Under the pieces are notes generated by a model. It was given only the letters and a program-made list of their open reading frames with translations. It made no database searches and was not told the DNA's origin. The position numbers were made by a program, and so were the translations under genes. Below, one piece after another: positions 47,314 through 56,395 of a DNA stretch of 64,000 nucleotides; positions within the stretch are counted from its first letter, which is position 1, and the number at the start of each line of letters is the position of its first letter. This stretch comes from Streptomyces sp. NBC_01463 (lineage in GTDB: Bacteria; Actinomycetota; Actinomycetes; Streptomycetales; Streptomycetaceae): positions 4,030,001 through 4,094,000 of the forward strand of contig CP109468.1 in NCBI GenBank assembly GCA_036227345.1, in the 5' to 3' direction.

Positions 47314-47943
47314 ATGTCCGGCGACCGGATGTCCCAGGCCTGGGACTGGCTGAGCACGTACCCGATCCATCCGCATCCCGAACTCGGGCGGGACGGAGTC
47401 GTCTGCCCCTACATGGTCAAGGCGATCCGCCGGCGCTACGTCACCATGGCCGAGTTCGACGCGTCCGAGGGTGACCAGGCGTTGATGGCGCTGGCCCGGA
47501 AGCTGCGGGCGGGTGTTCTGGAGCGGGCCGAGGAGCTGGGCTCCGACCGGCTCTACCTCGTGGGCATGGCGGTGCCGTACGGGCTGCCCGACACCGAGCT
47601 CAAGGCCATGGTCGGGCGCGTGCACGCGGCCCTCAAGCCGGAGTTCGTCGAGCTGGGGCTGATGATCGGTGACTTCTGGCCCGAGCACGAGACGATCGGT
47701 CTGCACAACGACGACTTCCGGCCGTTCACCAGTCCGATTCCGCTGCTGGGTATGCGGCACATCACCCCCGCAGATCTTCCGTTCTTCGTGAAGCACGAAC
47801 CCGTTCCGGCCGAGCGGCTGCGGCTCCTCAGTAATTTCCGGAGGCTTTTCGACGGAAAGCTGAACGCCTATTGGTCGGACCGTCTGGACGAGGCAGAGAG
47901 CGCCGCCGGACAGGAACTCGCGCGTTCGCGCGTAGCAGCCTGA
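47314..47943 (+). CDS. DUF6875-like protein, first gene of the halogenase operon
   Basis: A 209-residue protein resembling the DUF6875 family (HPHPELGRDGVVCPYMVKAI near the start). Function is unknown. No signal peptide or membrane segment; the fold looks alpha/beta. The ATG at 47314 has CAGGGAGGCAC upstream. Such proteins occur in biosynthetic gene clusters, but no activity is established to my knowledge. It is followed after 35 bp by the phosphopantetheinyl transferase gene, so it is probably part of the NRPS cluster. Confidence 0.65.
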   Translation: MSGDRMSQAWDWLSTYPIHPHPELGRDGVVCPYMVKAIRRRYVTMAEFDASEGDQALMALARKLRAGVLERAEELGSDRLYLVGMAVPYGLPDTELKAMVGRVHAALKPEFVELGLMIGDFWPEHETIGLHNDDFRPFTSPIPLLGMRHITPADLPFFVKHEPVPAERLRLLSNFRRLFDGKLNAYWSDRLDEAESAAGQELARSRVAA

Positions 47944-47978
47944 AACAGGGTCGGCCGGAAAGGCAGGTGCAACAGGTA

Positions 47979-48764
47979 ATGGACCGGGATATCGAGTGCC
48001 ACGTCTGGTTGCAGCGGCCTCTGACCCGCCCCGCGTCCTGGTTCGGCCTGCTGGAGGCGGCGGAACTCGCCCGCTGTTCCTCGTACGTGCACGAGCTCGA
48101 TCTGGCCCGCTTCGTCACCGGGCGGGTGCTGGCCAGGACCGCGCTCGGCGCGCTGCTGGGCGCGGAGCCCGGATCGGTGCGGCTGCACACGCGGTGCGCG
48201 GAGTGCGGCGGGGCCCACGGCAAGCCGCAGCCGGTCGGTGCGGCCGCCGGCTGGGAGCTTTCGATCTCCCACTCGGGCGAGGTGGTGGCCGTCGCCGTGG
48301 TCCGCGGCCATGCCGTCGGCGTGGACGTCGAGGAGTTTCCCGGGCCGGTGGACCCGGGCGGGCCACCGGGGTCGGCCGGCGGGCAAGGCACGGGCGGACT
48401 CCCTGGGGTGCCCGCGGAATTCGAGCTCGTGCTGGCCGACGACGAGCGCGCCGCCGTGGCGGAGCTGCCGCCCCAGGACCGGGCGCGTGCCTGCCTCACG
48501 TACTGGACCCGCAAGGAAGCGGTGCTGAAGGCCACCGGCGAGGGGCTGTACTCGGCGATGACCGATCTCAGCGTCTCGGCACCGCACGAGCCTGCCGCGC
48601 TGCTGCGCCGCCACGGACCGGGCGGCGGCACGCGGTCGCTGCCGGCGCTCGCCGATCTCCCCATGGGCGAGGCGTACCACGGCTCGGTGGCCGTCCTGGG
48701 CGCCGGCTCCGTCACCATCCGGATGCACAGCGGTGCGGAAATGCTCACCGAACGGTTCCGGTAA
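47979..48764 (+). CDS. 4'-phosphopantetheinyl transferase (Sfp-type)
   Basis: A 261-residue enzyme that moves the phosphopantetheine arm of CoA to serine of carrier domains. Core motifs are GVDVEEF (metal ligands) and WTRKEAVLKATGEGL. The ATG at 47979 was selected since upstream residues lack family similarity; AGGCAGG and ACAGG lie upstream. It should activate the carrier domain of the cluster's NRPS. It sits 35 bp after the DUF6875-like gene and 141 bp before the halogenase gene. Confidence 0.92.
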   Translation: MDRDIECHVWLQRPLTRPASWFGLLEAAELARCSSYVHELDLARFVTGRVLARTALGALLGAEPGSVRLHTRCAECGGAHGKPQPVGAAAGWELSISHSGEVVAVAVVRGHAVGVDVEEFPGPVDPGGPPGSAGGQGTGGLPGVPAEFELVLADDERAAVAELPPQDRARACLTYWTRKEAVLKATGEGLYSAMTDLSVSAPHEPAALLRRHGPGGGTRSLPALADLPMGEAYHGSVAVLGAGSVTIRMHSGAEMLTERFR

Positions 48765-50447
<1,683 letters not shown>

Positions 50448-50552
50448 GCGCGGGCGTACCTTCCTGCCGCCGGTGCCCGCACATCCCCCGTCGTGCGGGT
50501 ACCGGCGCCCCTGCCGGTGAACTTCCGTATACGCGCCTGGAGGCGAGTGAGA

Positions 50553-51179
50553 ATGCCAGCCCAGCCCGCATCACGGACCACGGACGCCCGTCCGGGTCTG
50601 CGCTCAGTGAGACCGTGGCAGCGGCCACCCCACCATGCCGCCGCCGAGCGGGCCCCGGTGGCCGTGGACGAGTTCCGTTCCCTCATGAGCGCGTTTCCCA
50701 CCGGCGTCGCCGTGATCACCACCTACGGCCCGGACGGTCTGCCGCGCGGGCTCACCTGCTCGTCCCTGGCCAGCGTCACCTCCGAGCCGCCGACCCTCTC
50801 GGTCTGCCTGAACACCCGCGGCGAGACGCTGCGGGCGCTGCGGACCCATGGCGCCTTCGCGGTGAATCTGCTGCACGACGGCGGTCGGGGCGCCGCCGAG
50901 GTGTTCGCCAAGCCGGTCGCGAACCGGTTCGAGCAGGTGGAATGGCGGCCTTCACCCGGTGCGGGACTCCCCTGGCTGGTCCAGGACGCGTTCACCACGG
51001 CCGATTGCCGAGTGTCCGACTTGATCGAAATAGGCGATCATACGATGGTGCTGGGCGAAGTGACCGAAGTTGTCCAGGACTCGGGTACTCCCCTGCTGTA
51101 CGGGGTGCGCCGCTTCGCGCACTGGCCCGGCGGCGCGGTCCCGGGTGCCCGGCCCTCTCCTGAGGGAGTGGCGTCATGA
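50553..51179 (+). CDS. flavin reductase, partner of the halogenase
   Basis: A 208-residue protein of the flavin reductase-like (split-barrel FMN/FAD) family that passes NAD(P)H electrons to free flavin. Typical stretches: EFRSLMSAFPTGVAVITT, GLPRGLTCSSLASVT, and FAVNLLHDG. The ATG at 50553 follows GGAGG. The stop overlaps the start of the antiporter gene (ATGA), so the two are translated together. Should deliver FADH2 to the tryptophan halogenase. Confidence 0.92.
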   Translation: MPAQPASRTTDARPGLRSVRPWQRPPHHAAAERAPVAVDEFRSLMSAFPTGVAVITTYGPDGLPRGLTCSSLASVTSEPPTLSVCLNTRGETLRALRTHGAFAVNLLHDGGRGAAEVFAKPVANRFEQVEWRPSPGAGLPWLVQDAFTTADCRVSDLIEIGDHTMVLGEVTEVVQDSGTPLLYGVRRFAHWPGGAVPGARPSPEGVAS

Positions 51180-52660
51180 CCCTGTCGTCGGCACGCCCGA
51201 TGCGCGCAGCCCCGGCCAGGTCCCGGCGCCCCGCGGTGAGCATGGCGGCCGGTCTGGTCGTCCTGGTGAGCGCGACCGTCGTCTGGGGGCCCGGTCTGGT
51301 GCGCGGCGGGGGTGAGCATTCCGGGGCCGATCCGACGGCCCGGTTCCTGCTGGCCGTCGCGGTGATCGTGTTGCTGAGCCACTTACTGGGTACGGTGTTC
51401 CGCCGCTTCGGCCAGCCCGCGGTGATCGGGGAGATAGTGGGGGGCCTGCTCCTGGGGCCGTCCGCGCTCGGCTGGGTGTGGCCGTCCGCCCAGGCGTGGC
51501 TCCTGCCGGCCGAGGTGAAGTCGACCATATCCATGGCAGCTCAGCTGGGGCTGGTCACGTTCATGTTCCTGCTCGGCTGCGAGCTGCGCATGGAGCGGGT
51601 CAGGGCGGGGAGCAGCGCGCTGGCCGCCACGGTCCTCGGCGGGATGGGGCTCCCGTTCCTCGCCGGTCTCGGTATCGCGGTGGCCGCGCCCGATGTCCTG
51701 CGCGGTTCGGCCGGGCACCACACGAGCTATGCCCTGTTCTTCGGTCTGGCGCTGTCGGTCACGGCGCTGCCGGTGCTCGCCCGGGTCCTGGTCGATCTGC
51801 GGATGGACCGCTCCGAACTCGGGACGTTCGCCCTGGCCGGCGCGGCGGTCGGGGACGGCGTGGCCTGGCTGGCGCTCACGGTCATCCTCGCGATGACGAG
51901 TGCCACGGGGAGTGTCGCCGCCACGGTCGGCCTGACGCTCGCCCTGGTCACGGTGACCGCGCTGGCCGTGCGGCCGCTGCTGGCGGCCGCGGTACTCACG
52001 GCGGAGAAACGGCAGGGCGGAGCGAAGCTCCTGCTGCCCATGATGCTGCTGGCCGGAGCCGTCACCTACGCGGCGATCACCCAGGTGATCGGGCTGCATC
52101 CGGTGATCGGCGCTTTCCTGTTCGGCACCGCTGTGCCGCGCGGTTCCCGGGCGGCACAGCGGATGAACGAGCAGTTGCAGGGGTTCACCCTGGCTGTGCT
52201 GCTGCCCCTGTTCTTCGCCGGGGTCGGACTCAACGTCTCCGTTCGGGGGCTGGGTCTCGACCCGTGGCACTGGCTGGTCCTCGTCGGTGTCGTGGCAGCC
52301 GCGACGGTGTCCAAGTTCGCCGGCGCGGGGGGCGCCGCGATGGCGGTGGGCATGCCCCGCAACGAGGCCCTGCGGCTCGGCGCGCTGATGAACTGCCGCG
52401 GGGTGACCGAGGTCGTCGTCGCCGGCATCGGCTGGGAGGCGGGACTGATCAGTTCGAACGGTCTGACCGTCCTGGTCCTGATGGCGCTGGCCACCACGGC
52501 GCTCACCGGACCGCTGCTCAAGGCCATCGGTGTCCGTCCCCCGGCCGCTTCCGGCGCCGTCGCTTCCCCCGGCCCCGCGGACCCCGACCCGGTCACCGTC
52601 AACTCCGTACGCATTCCGTCGCCCTCTGCCCAGCGAGCACCGCACACCCTGGAGGTCTGA
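51176..52660 (+). CDS. cation:proton antiporter (CPA2, KefB/NapA-like)
   Basis: A 494-residue membrane protein with about 12-13 transmembrane segments of the sodium/hydrogen exchanger type (PF00999). Recognisable parts: FGQPAVIGEIVGGLLLGPS, TFMFLLGCELRMERV, ALSVTALPVLARVLVDL, and CRGVTEVVVAGIG. It exchanges Na+ or K+ for protons; in clusters such proteins are often linked to self-resistance or export. It has a TTA leucine codon (codon 70, 51383), so its expression may depend on bldA. The start overlaps the flavin reductase stop by 4 nt. Confidence 0.9.
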   Translation: MTLSSARPMRAAPARSRRPAVSMAAGLVVLVSATVVWGPGLVRGGGEHSGADPTARFLLAVAVIVLLSHLLGTVFRRFGQPAVIGEIVGGLLLGPSALGWVWPSAQAWLLPAEVKSTISMAAQLGLVTFMFLLGCELRMERVRAGSSALAATVLGGMGLPFLAGLGIAVAAPDVLRGSAGHHTSYALFFGLALSVTALPVLARVLVDLRMDRSELGTFALAGAAVGDGVAWLALTVILAMTSATGSVAATVGLTLALVTVTALAVRPLLAAAVLTAEKRQGGAKLLLPMMLLAGAVTYAAITQVIGLHPVIGAFLFGTAVPRGSRAAQRMNEQLQGFTLAVLLPLFFAGVGLNVSVRGLGLDPWHWLVLVGVVAAATVSKFAGAGGAAMAVGMPRNEALRLGALMNCRGVTEVVVAGIGWEAGLISSNGLTVLVLMALATTALTGPLLKAIGVRPPAASGAVASPGPADPDPVTVNSVRIPSPSAQRAPHTLEV

Positions 52661-52661
52661 A

Positions 52662-52955
52662 ATGTCCCCGGTCAACTCCGCCCGGCTCATGGAGCGTCAG
52701 GCGCACCTCGCCTCGCTCGACCGATCGATCATCTCCCTGATCGAGGAACGCGCTACCACTGATTCCCAACTCCGGACGCTACGCCGACTGTCCGGACTTC
52801 ACGAGTTCCAACTCTCCCGTGAAAACGATGTCCTGAGTCAATATCACGAAGCACTGGGGCGTCAGGGCACCTCCATCGCGCTCCAGCTGCTGGCGATCGC
52901 GCGCAACGAGGGCCGGCGGAAGGTGGACATCGAGGAGACTGCCACCGCAGCCTGA
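52662..52955 (+). CDS. chorismate-mutase-like protein (AroQ fold) with altered active site
   Basis: A 97-residue all-helical protein resembling AroQ chorismate mutases of the short actinobacterial type (AroQ-delta). Helix 1 holds LDRSIISLIEERA; helix 2 contains SRENDVL. Arg30, Arg53 and Glu54 align with conserved catalytic positions, but the usual Lys is Thr39 and the usual N-terminal Arg is not present. It may therefore be weak or act as a partner, as the mycobacterial mutase does with its type II DAHP synthase, which is also encoded in this cluster. GGAGG precedes the ATG; it lies 1 bp after the antiporter stop. Confidence 0.7.
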   Translation: MSPVNSARLMERQAHLASLDRSIISLIEERATTDSQLRTLRRLSGLHEFQLSRENDVLSQYHEALGRQGTSIALQLLAIARNEGRRKVDIEETATAA

Positions 52956-53027
52956 CCGCTGTGCCCGGTGGGTCCCTGCCCCCACCGGGCACCTTTCCGC
53001 GTCCGCGTCCAAGGAAGGAAACCCCCC

Positions 53028-53639
53028 ATGCCGAACACCGTCCGTCCCCACGCCCCGCTCGCCCGCCAGGACGAGCCAGCCGGTCTGCGCGGGCTGCTGC
53101 GTCTGCCGTTTCGGCGGCAGACCTGGAAGTACGTGCTGTACACCCTGCTGCTACCGCTCGCGCTGAGTCTGATCCTGGTCCTGCAGTACGCGATGAAGGC
53201 GGCACAGGACAACGGCCACCAGGAACTGGGCCCCTTGATCCTGCTGGCCGTCCTGGTCGTCGTCGCCGTGTGCGGCCCCGGCTTCGAGCGGGTGCGCGCC
53301 CGGTTCTGGCTGGGCGAGGAGATCGGCCGCCGTTCCGGGGACAACCGCTTCGTCCGCCATGCCGCCTTCTACGTGCTCAACATGCTCGCGGGCGCGCTGG
53401 GTTTCCTCGCGGTGGCCGGCTGGCTGATCGTCTCCGCGCGCAACCTCACGTACCCGGTCTGGGGCTGGCGCTCCTATCCGGATCCGGCGTGGGGCGGACC
53501 CCACCCGGCCGGTGTGGTCGCGCTGCACTTCGCGGCAGGCGTGGTGACCTTCTTCGTGGGGCCGTGGATCATCGTGCGGCTGGCGAAGCTGCAGGTCCGT
53601 CTGGCGCGCGGGTTCATCGGTTCGGACCGGCCTGCCTGA
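53028..53639 (+). CDS. small membrane protein resembling a stand-alone sensor domain
   Basis: A 203-residue protein with about four transmembrane segments (YVLYTLLLPLALSLILVL, LGPLILLAVLVVVAVCG, FYVLNMLAGALGFLAVAG, VVTFFVGPWIIV) and an extracellular loop between the last two. It resembles the N-terminal sensor domain seen in Streptomyces histidine kinases, but lacks any kinase part. The ATG at 53028 follows AAGGAAGGAA. Last gene of the plus operon; role unknown, perhaps a membrane partner or export helper. Confidence 0.65.
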   Translation: MPNTVRPHAPLARQDEPAGLRGLLRLPFRRQTWKYVLYTLLLPLALSLILVLQYAMKAAQDNGHQELGPLILLAVLVVVAVCGPGFERVRARFWLGEEIGRRSGDNRFVRHAAFYVLNMLAGALGFLAVAGWLIVSARNLTYPVWGWRSYPDPAWGGPHPAGVVALHFAAGVVTFFVGPWIIVRLAKLQVRLARGFIGSDRPA

Positions 53640-53666
53640 CCGGGCGGCGCGTGAAACGACCGATCC

Positions 53667-53719
53667 GTCCCCGACGGCCGGGCGGGCTCGATCACCGAGC
53701 CCGCCCGGCCGTCGGGGAC
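53667..53719. terminator. strong bidirectional terminator between the two cluster operons
   Basis: 24-bp perfect stem (53667-53690 with 53696-53719) with a 5-nt loop ATCAC. It lies between the convergent stops at 53639 and 53721 and should end both operons of the halogenase/NRPS cluster. Confidence 0.9.
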
Positions 53720-53720
53720 T

Positions 53721-54395
53721 TCAGGCTGCCGCCACCAGCTCCCGCCGCCCCGCCCCCGGCCCGGTCCGGTCCAGGGCGTCGAGGTAGCGCAGGACGGCCA
53801 GGACCCGCCGGTTGTCCCCGCTGCCACCGGGGACCTCGAGCTTGGCGAAGACGGCGGCGATCCGCTTCTCCACGGTGCCCTCCGAGATGCACAGCCGTAC
53901 GGCGATGGCGGTGTTGGTGCGCCCCTGCGCCATGAGGGCCACCACTTCGGACTCCCGGTGGCTGAGGACCCCGAGCCCGGCGGCCGCGGTACCCGCGGCG
54001 GCCGGATCGAAGGCCGTGCGCCCCGCACCGATCCAGGTCAGTACGGCGACGAGCCGGTCCACCTCCGTCATGTGCGCCTCCAGCTGATGGCCCAGACCCG
54101 GGCCGCCGGCTTCCAGCAGGGCGTCCGTCACTTCCGGTTCGGGTGTCCGCGAGTAGAGCAGGACCCCGGTGCCCGGGCGGCTGCGGCGGACGGCCAGCGC
54201 GTCCCGTACGGCGTCGCCGTCCCGTACCGGCGCGGCGGCCGTCCCGACGAGCAGCACGTCGGGGCGGTGAGTATCGGCGAGCGCCGCCAGCGCCCCCGTG
54301 TCGCGGACCGCGGTCACCTGATGGCCGAGGTCTCCGAGCACGTGAGCCAGGCCGGTCCGCAGGACCGGAGAACTTTCGGCCAGGACGAGACGCAT
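53721..54395 (-). CDS. LuxR/NarL-type regulator with atypical receiver domain
   Basis: A 224-residue NarL-like regulator. The receiver domain is degenerate: the site that should hold the phospho-accepting Asp is Gly51 (DVLLVGTAAAP), and the acidic pocket is reduced to Glu7-Ser8. The C-terminus is a good LuxR helix-turn-helix (LSHRESEVVALMAQGRTNTA, then SEGTVEKRIAAVFAKL). It is probably an orphan, phosphorylation-independent regulator, perhaps sensing a ligand. Last gene of the minus operon; likely pathway-specific. Confidence 0.88.
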   Translation of the reverse strand: MRLVLAESSPVLRTGLAHVLGDLGHQVTAVRDTGALAALADTHRPDVLLVGTAAAPVRDGDAVRDALAVRRSRPGTGVLLYSRTPEPEVTDALLEAGGPGLGHQLEAHMTEVDRLVAVLTWIGAGRTAFDPAAAGTAAAGLGVLSHRESEVVALMAQGRTNTAIAVRLCISEGTVEKRIAAVFAKLEVPGGSGDNRRVLAVLRYLDALDRTGPGAGRRELVAAA

Positions 54396-54432
54396 GGGGG
54401 TTCACTTCCTTCGCCGGGCCCGGTGGGGCCGG

Positions 54433-55761
54433 TCATCGCGATCGGTAACTCTCGGCGATGAGGAAGGCGAGGTCGAGGGACTGGCTGCGGTTCAGCCGCG
54501 GGTCGCAGGTGGATTCGTAGCGTTCGGCGAGGTTCTCGAAGTGGAGCTCGTCCGCGCCGCCCACACACTCGGTGACGTCCTCCCCGGTGAACTCCAGGTG
54601 CACGCCGCCCGGGTGGGTACCGAGACCGCGGTGGACCTCGAAGAAGCCGGTGATCTCCTCGACGACGTCGTCGAAGTGCCGGGTCTTGTGCCCCGTGGGC
54701 GCCTCGAACGTATTGCCGTGCATGGGGTCGCACACCCACGCGACGGGCGCGCCCTCGGCGGTGACCTTCTCCACGAGGGCAGGCAGCCGGTCGCGTACGC
54801 CCTTGGCACCCATGCGCACGACGAACGTGAGCCGGCCCGGCTCGCGTTCCGGATCGAGCCTGTCGATCAGGGCGAGCGCCTCGTCCGCCGTGGCGGTCGG
54901 GCCGAGCTTCACGGCGATGGGGTTGTGGATCCGGGAGAAGTACTCGACGTGCGCGCCGTCGATGTCCCGGGTGCGCTCGCCGATCCACAGGAGGTGCCCG
55001 CTGGTCGCGTAGGTGCGGCCGGTCTCCGGGTCGGTGCGGGTGAGGGCGTCCTCGTAGTCGAGGAGCAGCCCTTCGTGGCTGACGAAGAACTCCACGGCAC
55101 GGGCGATGCCCTCGTCGGCGCCGCAGACCTTCATGAAGGTGAGCGCCCGGCCGATCTGGTCGGCGAGTTCGCTGTAGCGCACACCCGCCGGGGATCCCGC
55201 GACGAAGTCCTGGTTCCAGGCGTGGGCCTGGCGCAGGTCCGCGTAACCGCCGGTGGTGAAGGCGCGGACCAGGTTGAGGGTCGCGGCGGCGGAGCGGTGC
55301 ATGTGCTGGAGGCGTAGCGGGTCGGGGGTGCGCTGTTCCTCCGTGAATCCGAATCCGTTGACGGCGTCGCCGCGGTAGGCGGGCAGGGTGACGTCGCCGC
55401 GGGTCTCGGTGGGACGGGAGCGGGGCTTGGCGTACTGGCCCGCCATTCTGCCCACCTTGACCACGGGGACGGAGGCCGCGTAGGTGAGGACGAGCGACAT
55501 CTGGAGAAGGGTGCGCACCTTCCCCCGCACCGCGTCGGCCGTGGCCTCGGCGAAGGTCTCGGCGCAGTCCCCGCCCTGGAGCAGGAATGCTTCTCCCCCG
55601 GCCACGGCGGCGAGCCGCCGCTTGAGGAGTTCGCACTCGTCGGCGACGACGAGCGGCACCGCCGCGCCGAGTTCGGCGCGGACCGCGTCCAGGGCTTTCG
55701 GATCGGGCCAGTCGGGCTGTTGGGCTGCGGGCAGGTCGCGCCACAGGTCCTGGTAGACCAC
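54433..55761 (-). CDS. type II 3-deoxy-D-arabino-heptulosonate 7-phosphate synthase
   Basis: A 442-residue class II DAHP synthase, which condenses PEP and erythrose-4-phosphate in the first shikimate step. Recognisable: LLQGGDCAETFAE, KVGRMAGQYAKPRS, HNPIAVKLGPT, CDPMHGNT and SRSQ-like LNRSQSLDLAF. The GTG at 55761 follows GAGGAG. A second copy beside anthranilate synthase implies boosted chorismate/tryptophan supply for the chlorinated residue. It follows the trpG-like gene by 40 bp. The AroQ-like protein in the other operon may regulate it. Confidence 0.95.
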   Translation of the reverse strand: MVYQDLWRDLPAAQQPDWPDPKALDAVRAELGAAVPLVVADECELLKRRLAAVAGGEAFLLQGGDCAETFAEATADAVRGKVRTLLQMSLVLTYAASVPVVKVGRMAGQYAKPRSRPTETRGDVTLPAYRGDAVNGFGFTEEQRTPDPLRLQHMHRSAAATLNLVRAFTTGGYADLRQAHAWNQDFVAGSPAGVRYSELADQIGRALTFMKVCGADEGIARAVEFFVSHEGLLLDYEDALTRTDPETGRTYATSGHLLWIGERTRDIDGAHVEYFSRIHNPIAVKLGPTATADEALALIDRLDPEREPGRLTFVVRMGAKGVRDRLPALVEKVTAEGAPVAWVCDPMHGNTFEAPTGHKTRHFDDVVEEITGFFEVHRGLGTHPGGVHLEFTGEDVTECVGGADELHFENLAERYESTCDPRLNRSQSLDLAFLIAESYRSR

Positions 55762-55801
55762 GGGACTACTCCTCGTTCGGGCGGAAGGACGACGGAAAGG
55801 A

Positions 55802-56395
55802 TCAGGAGACCGGCGCCGGCACGGACCGGCGGGCCATTTCGAGGAAGTTCGCCATCAGCCGCATACCGCCGACGGTGGTGATGCTCTCGGGATGGAACTG
55901 AACACCCTCGACCGGCAGTTCACGGTGGCGCAGGCCCATCAGCGCTCCGTCGTCCTCGGCGTGGGCCGTGGCCTCCAGTTCCAGGGGCAGCGGGTCCTCG
56001 ACGACGAGCGAGTGGTAGCGCGTGGCGGTCATCGGAGTGGCGAGTCCGGCGAAAAGACCTGTTCCGTCGTGCCGGACCGGGCTCGTCTTGCCGTGTTTGA
56101 GCCGGCCCGCGACACTCACCCGGGCGCCGTGGGCCAGACCGATCGCCTGGTGACCGAGGCAGATGCCGAGCAGCGGCACCTGCCCGGCGAACGCGTGCAC
56201 CAGCTCGACGTGCCCGGAGTCCGCGGGGTGCCCGGGGCCCGGGCCGAGCACGACGGCGTCGGGGCGTCGGGCGGCGAGCTGCCCGGGCGATTCGGAGCGT
56301 GCCCTGACGACGTCGGTACGGGCGCCGAGGCCGCGCAGGTACTGGTCGATGATGTGGGTGAAGCTGTCATAGGCGTCCACCAGCAGGATCCTCAC
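55802..56395 (-). CDS. anthranilate synthase component II (glutamine amidotransferase)
   Basis: A 197-residue class I glutamine amidotransferase that feeds ammonia to component I. Motifs: LLVDAYDSF start, GPGPGHPADSG, the catalytic cysteine in LGICLGHQAIG, HGKTSPV, and HPES near the end. The GTG at 56395 overlaps the TGA of the component I gene (GTGA), so translation is coupled. A very similar family serves para-aminobenzoate synthesis; the neighbour's PIAGT motif decides for anthranilate. Confidence 0.9.
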   Translation of the reverse strand: MRILLVDAYDSFTHIIDQYLRGLGARTDVVRARSESPGQLAARRPDAVVLGPGPGHPADSGHVELVHAFAGQVPLLGICLGHQAIGLAHGARVSVAGRLKHGKTSPVRHDGTGLFAGLATPMTATRYHSLVVEDPLPLELEATAHAEDDGALMGLRHRELPVEGVQFHPESITTVGGMRLMANFLEMARRSVPAPVS

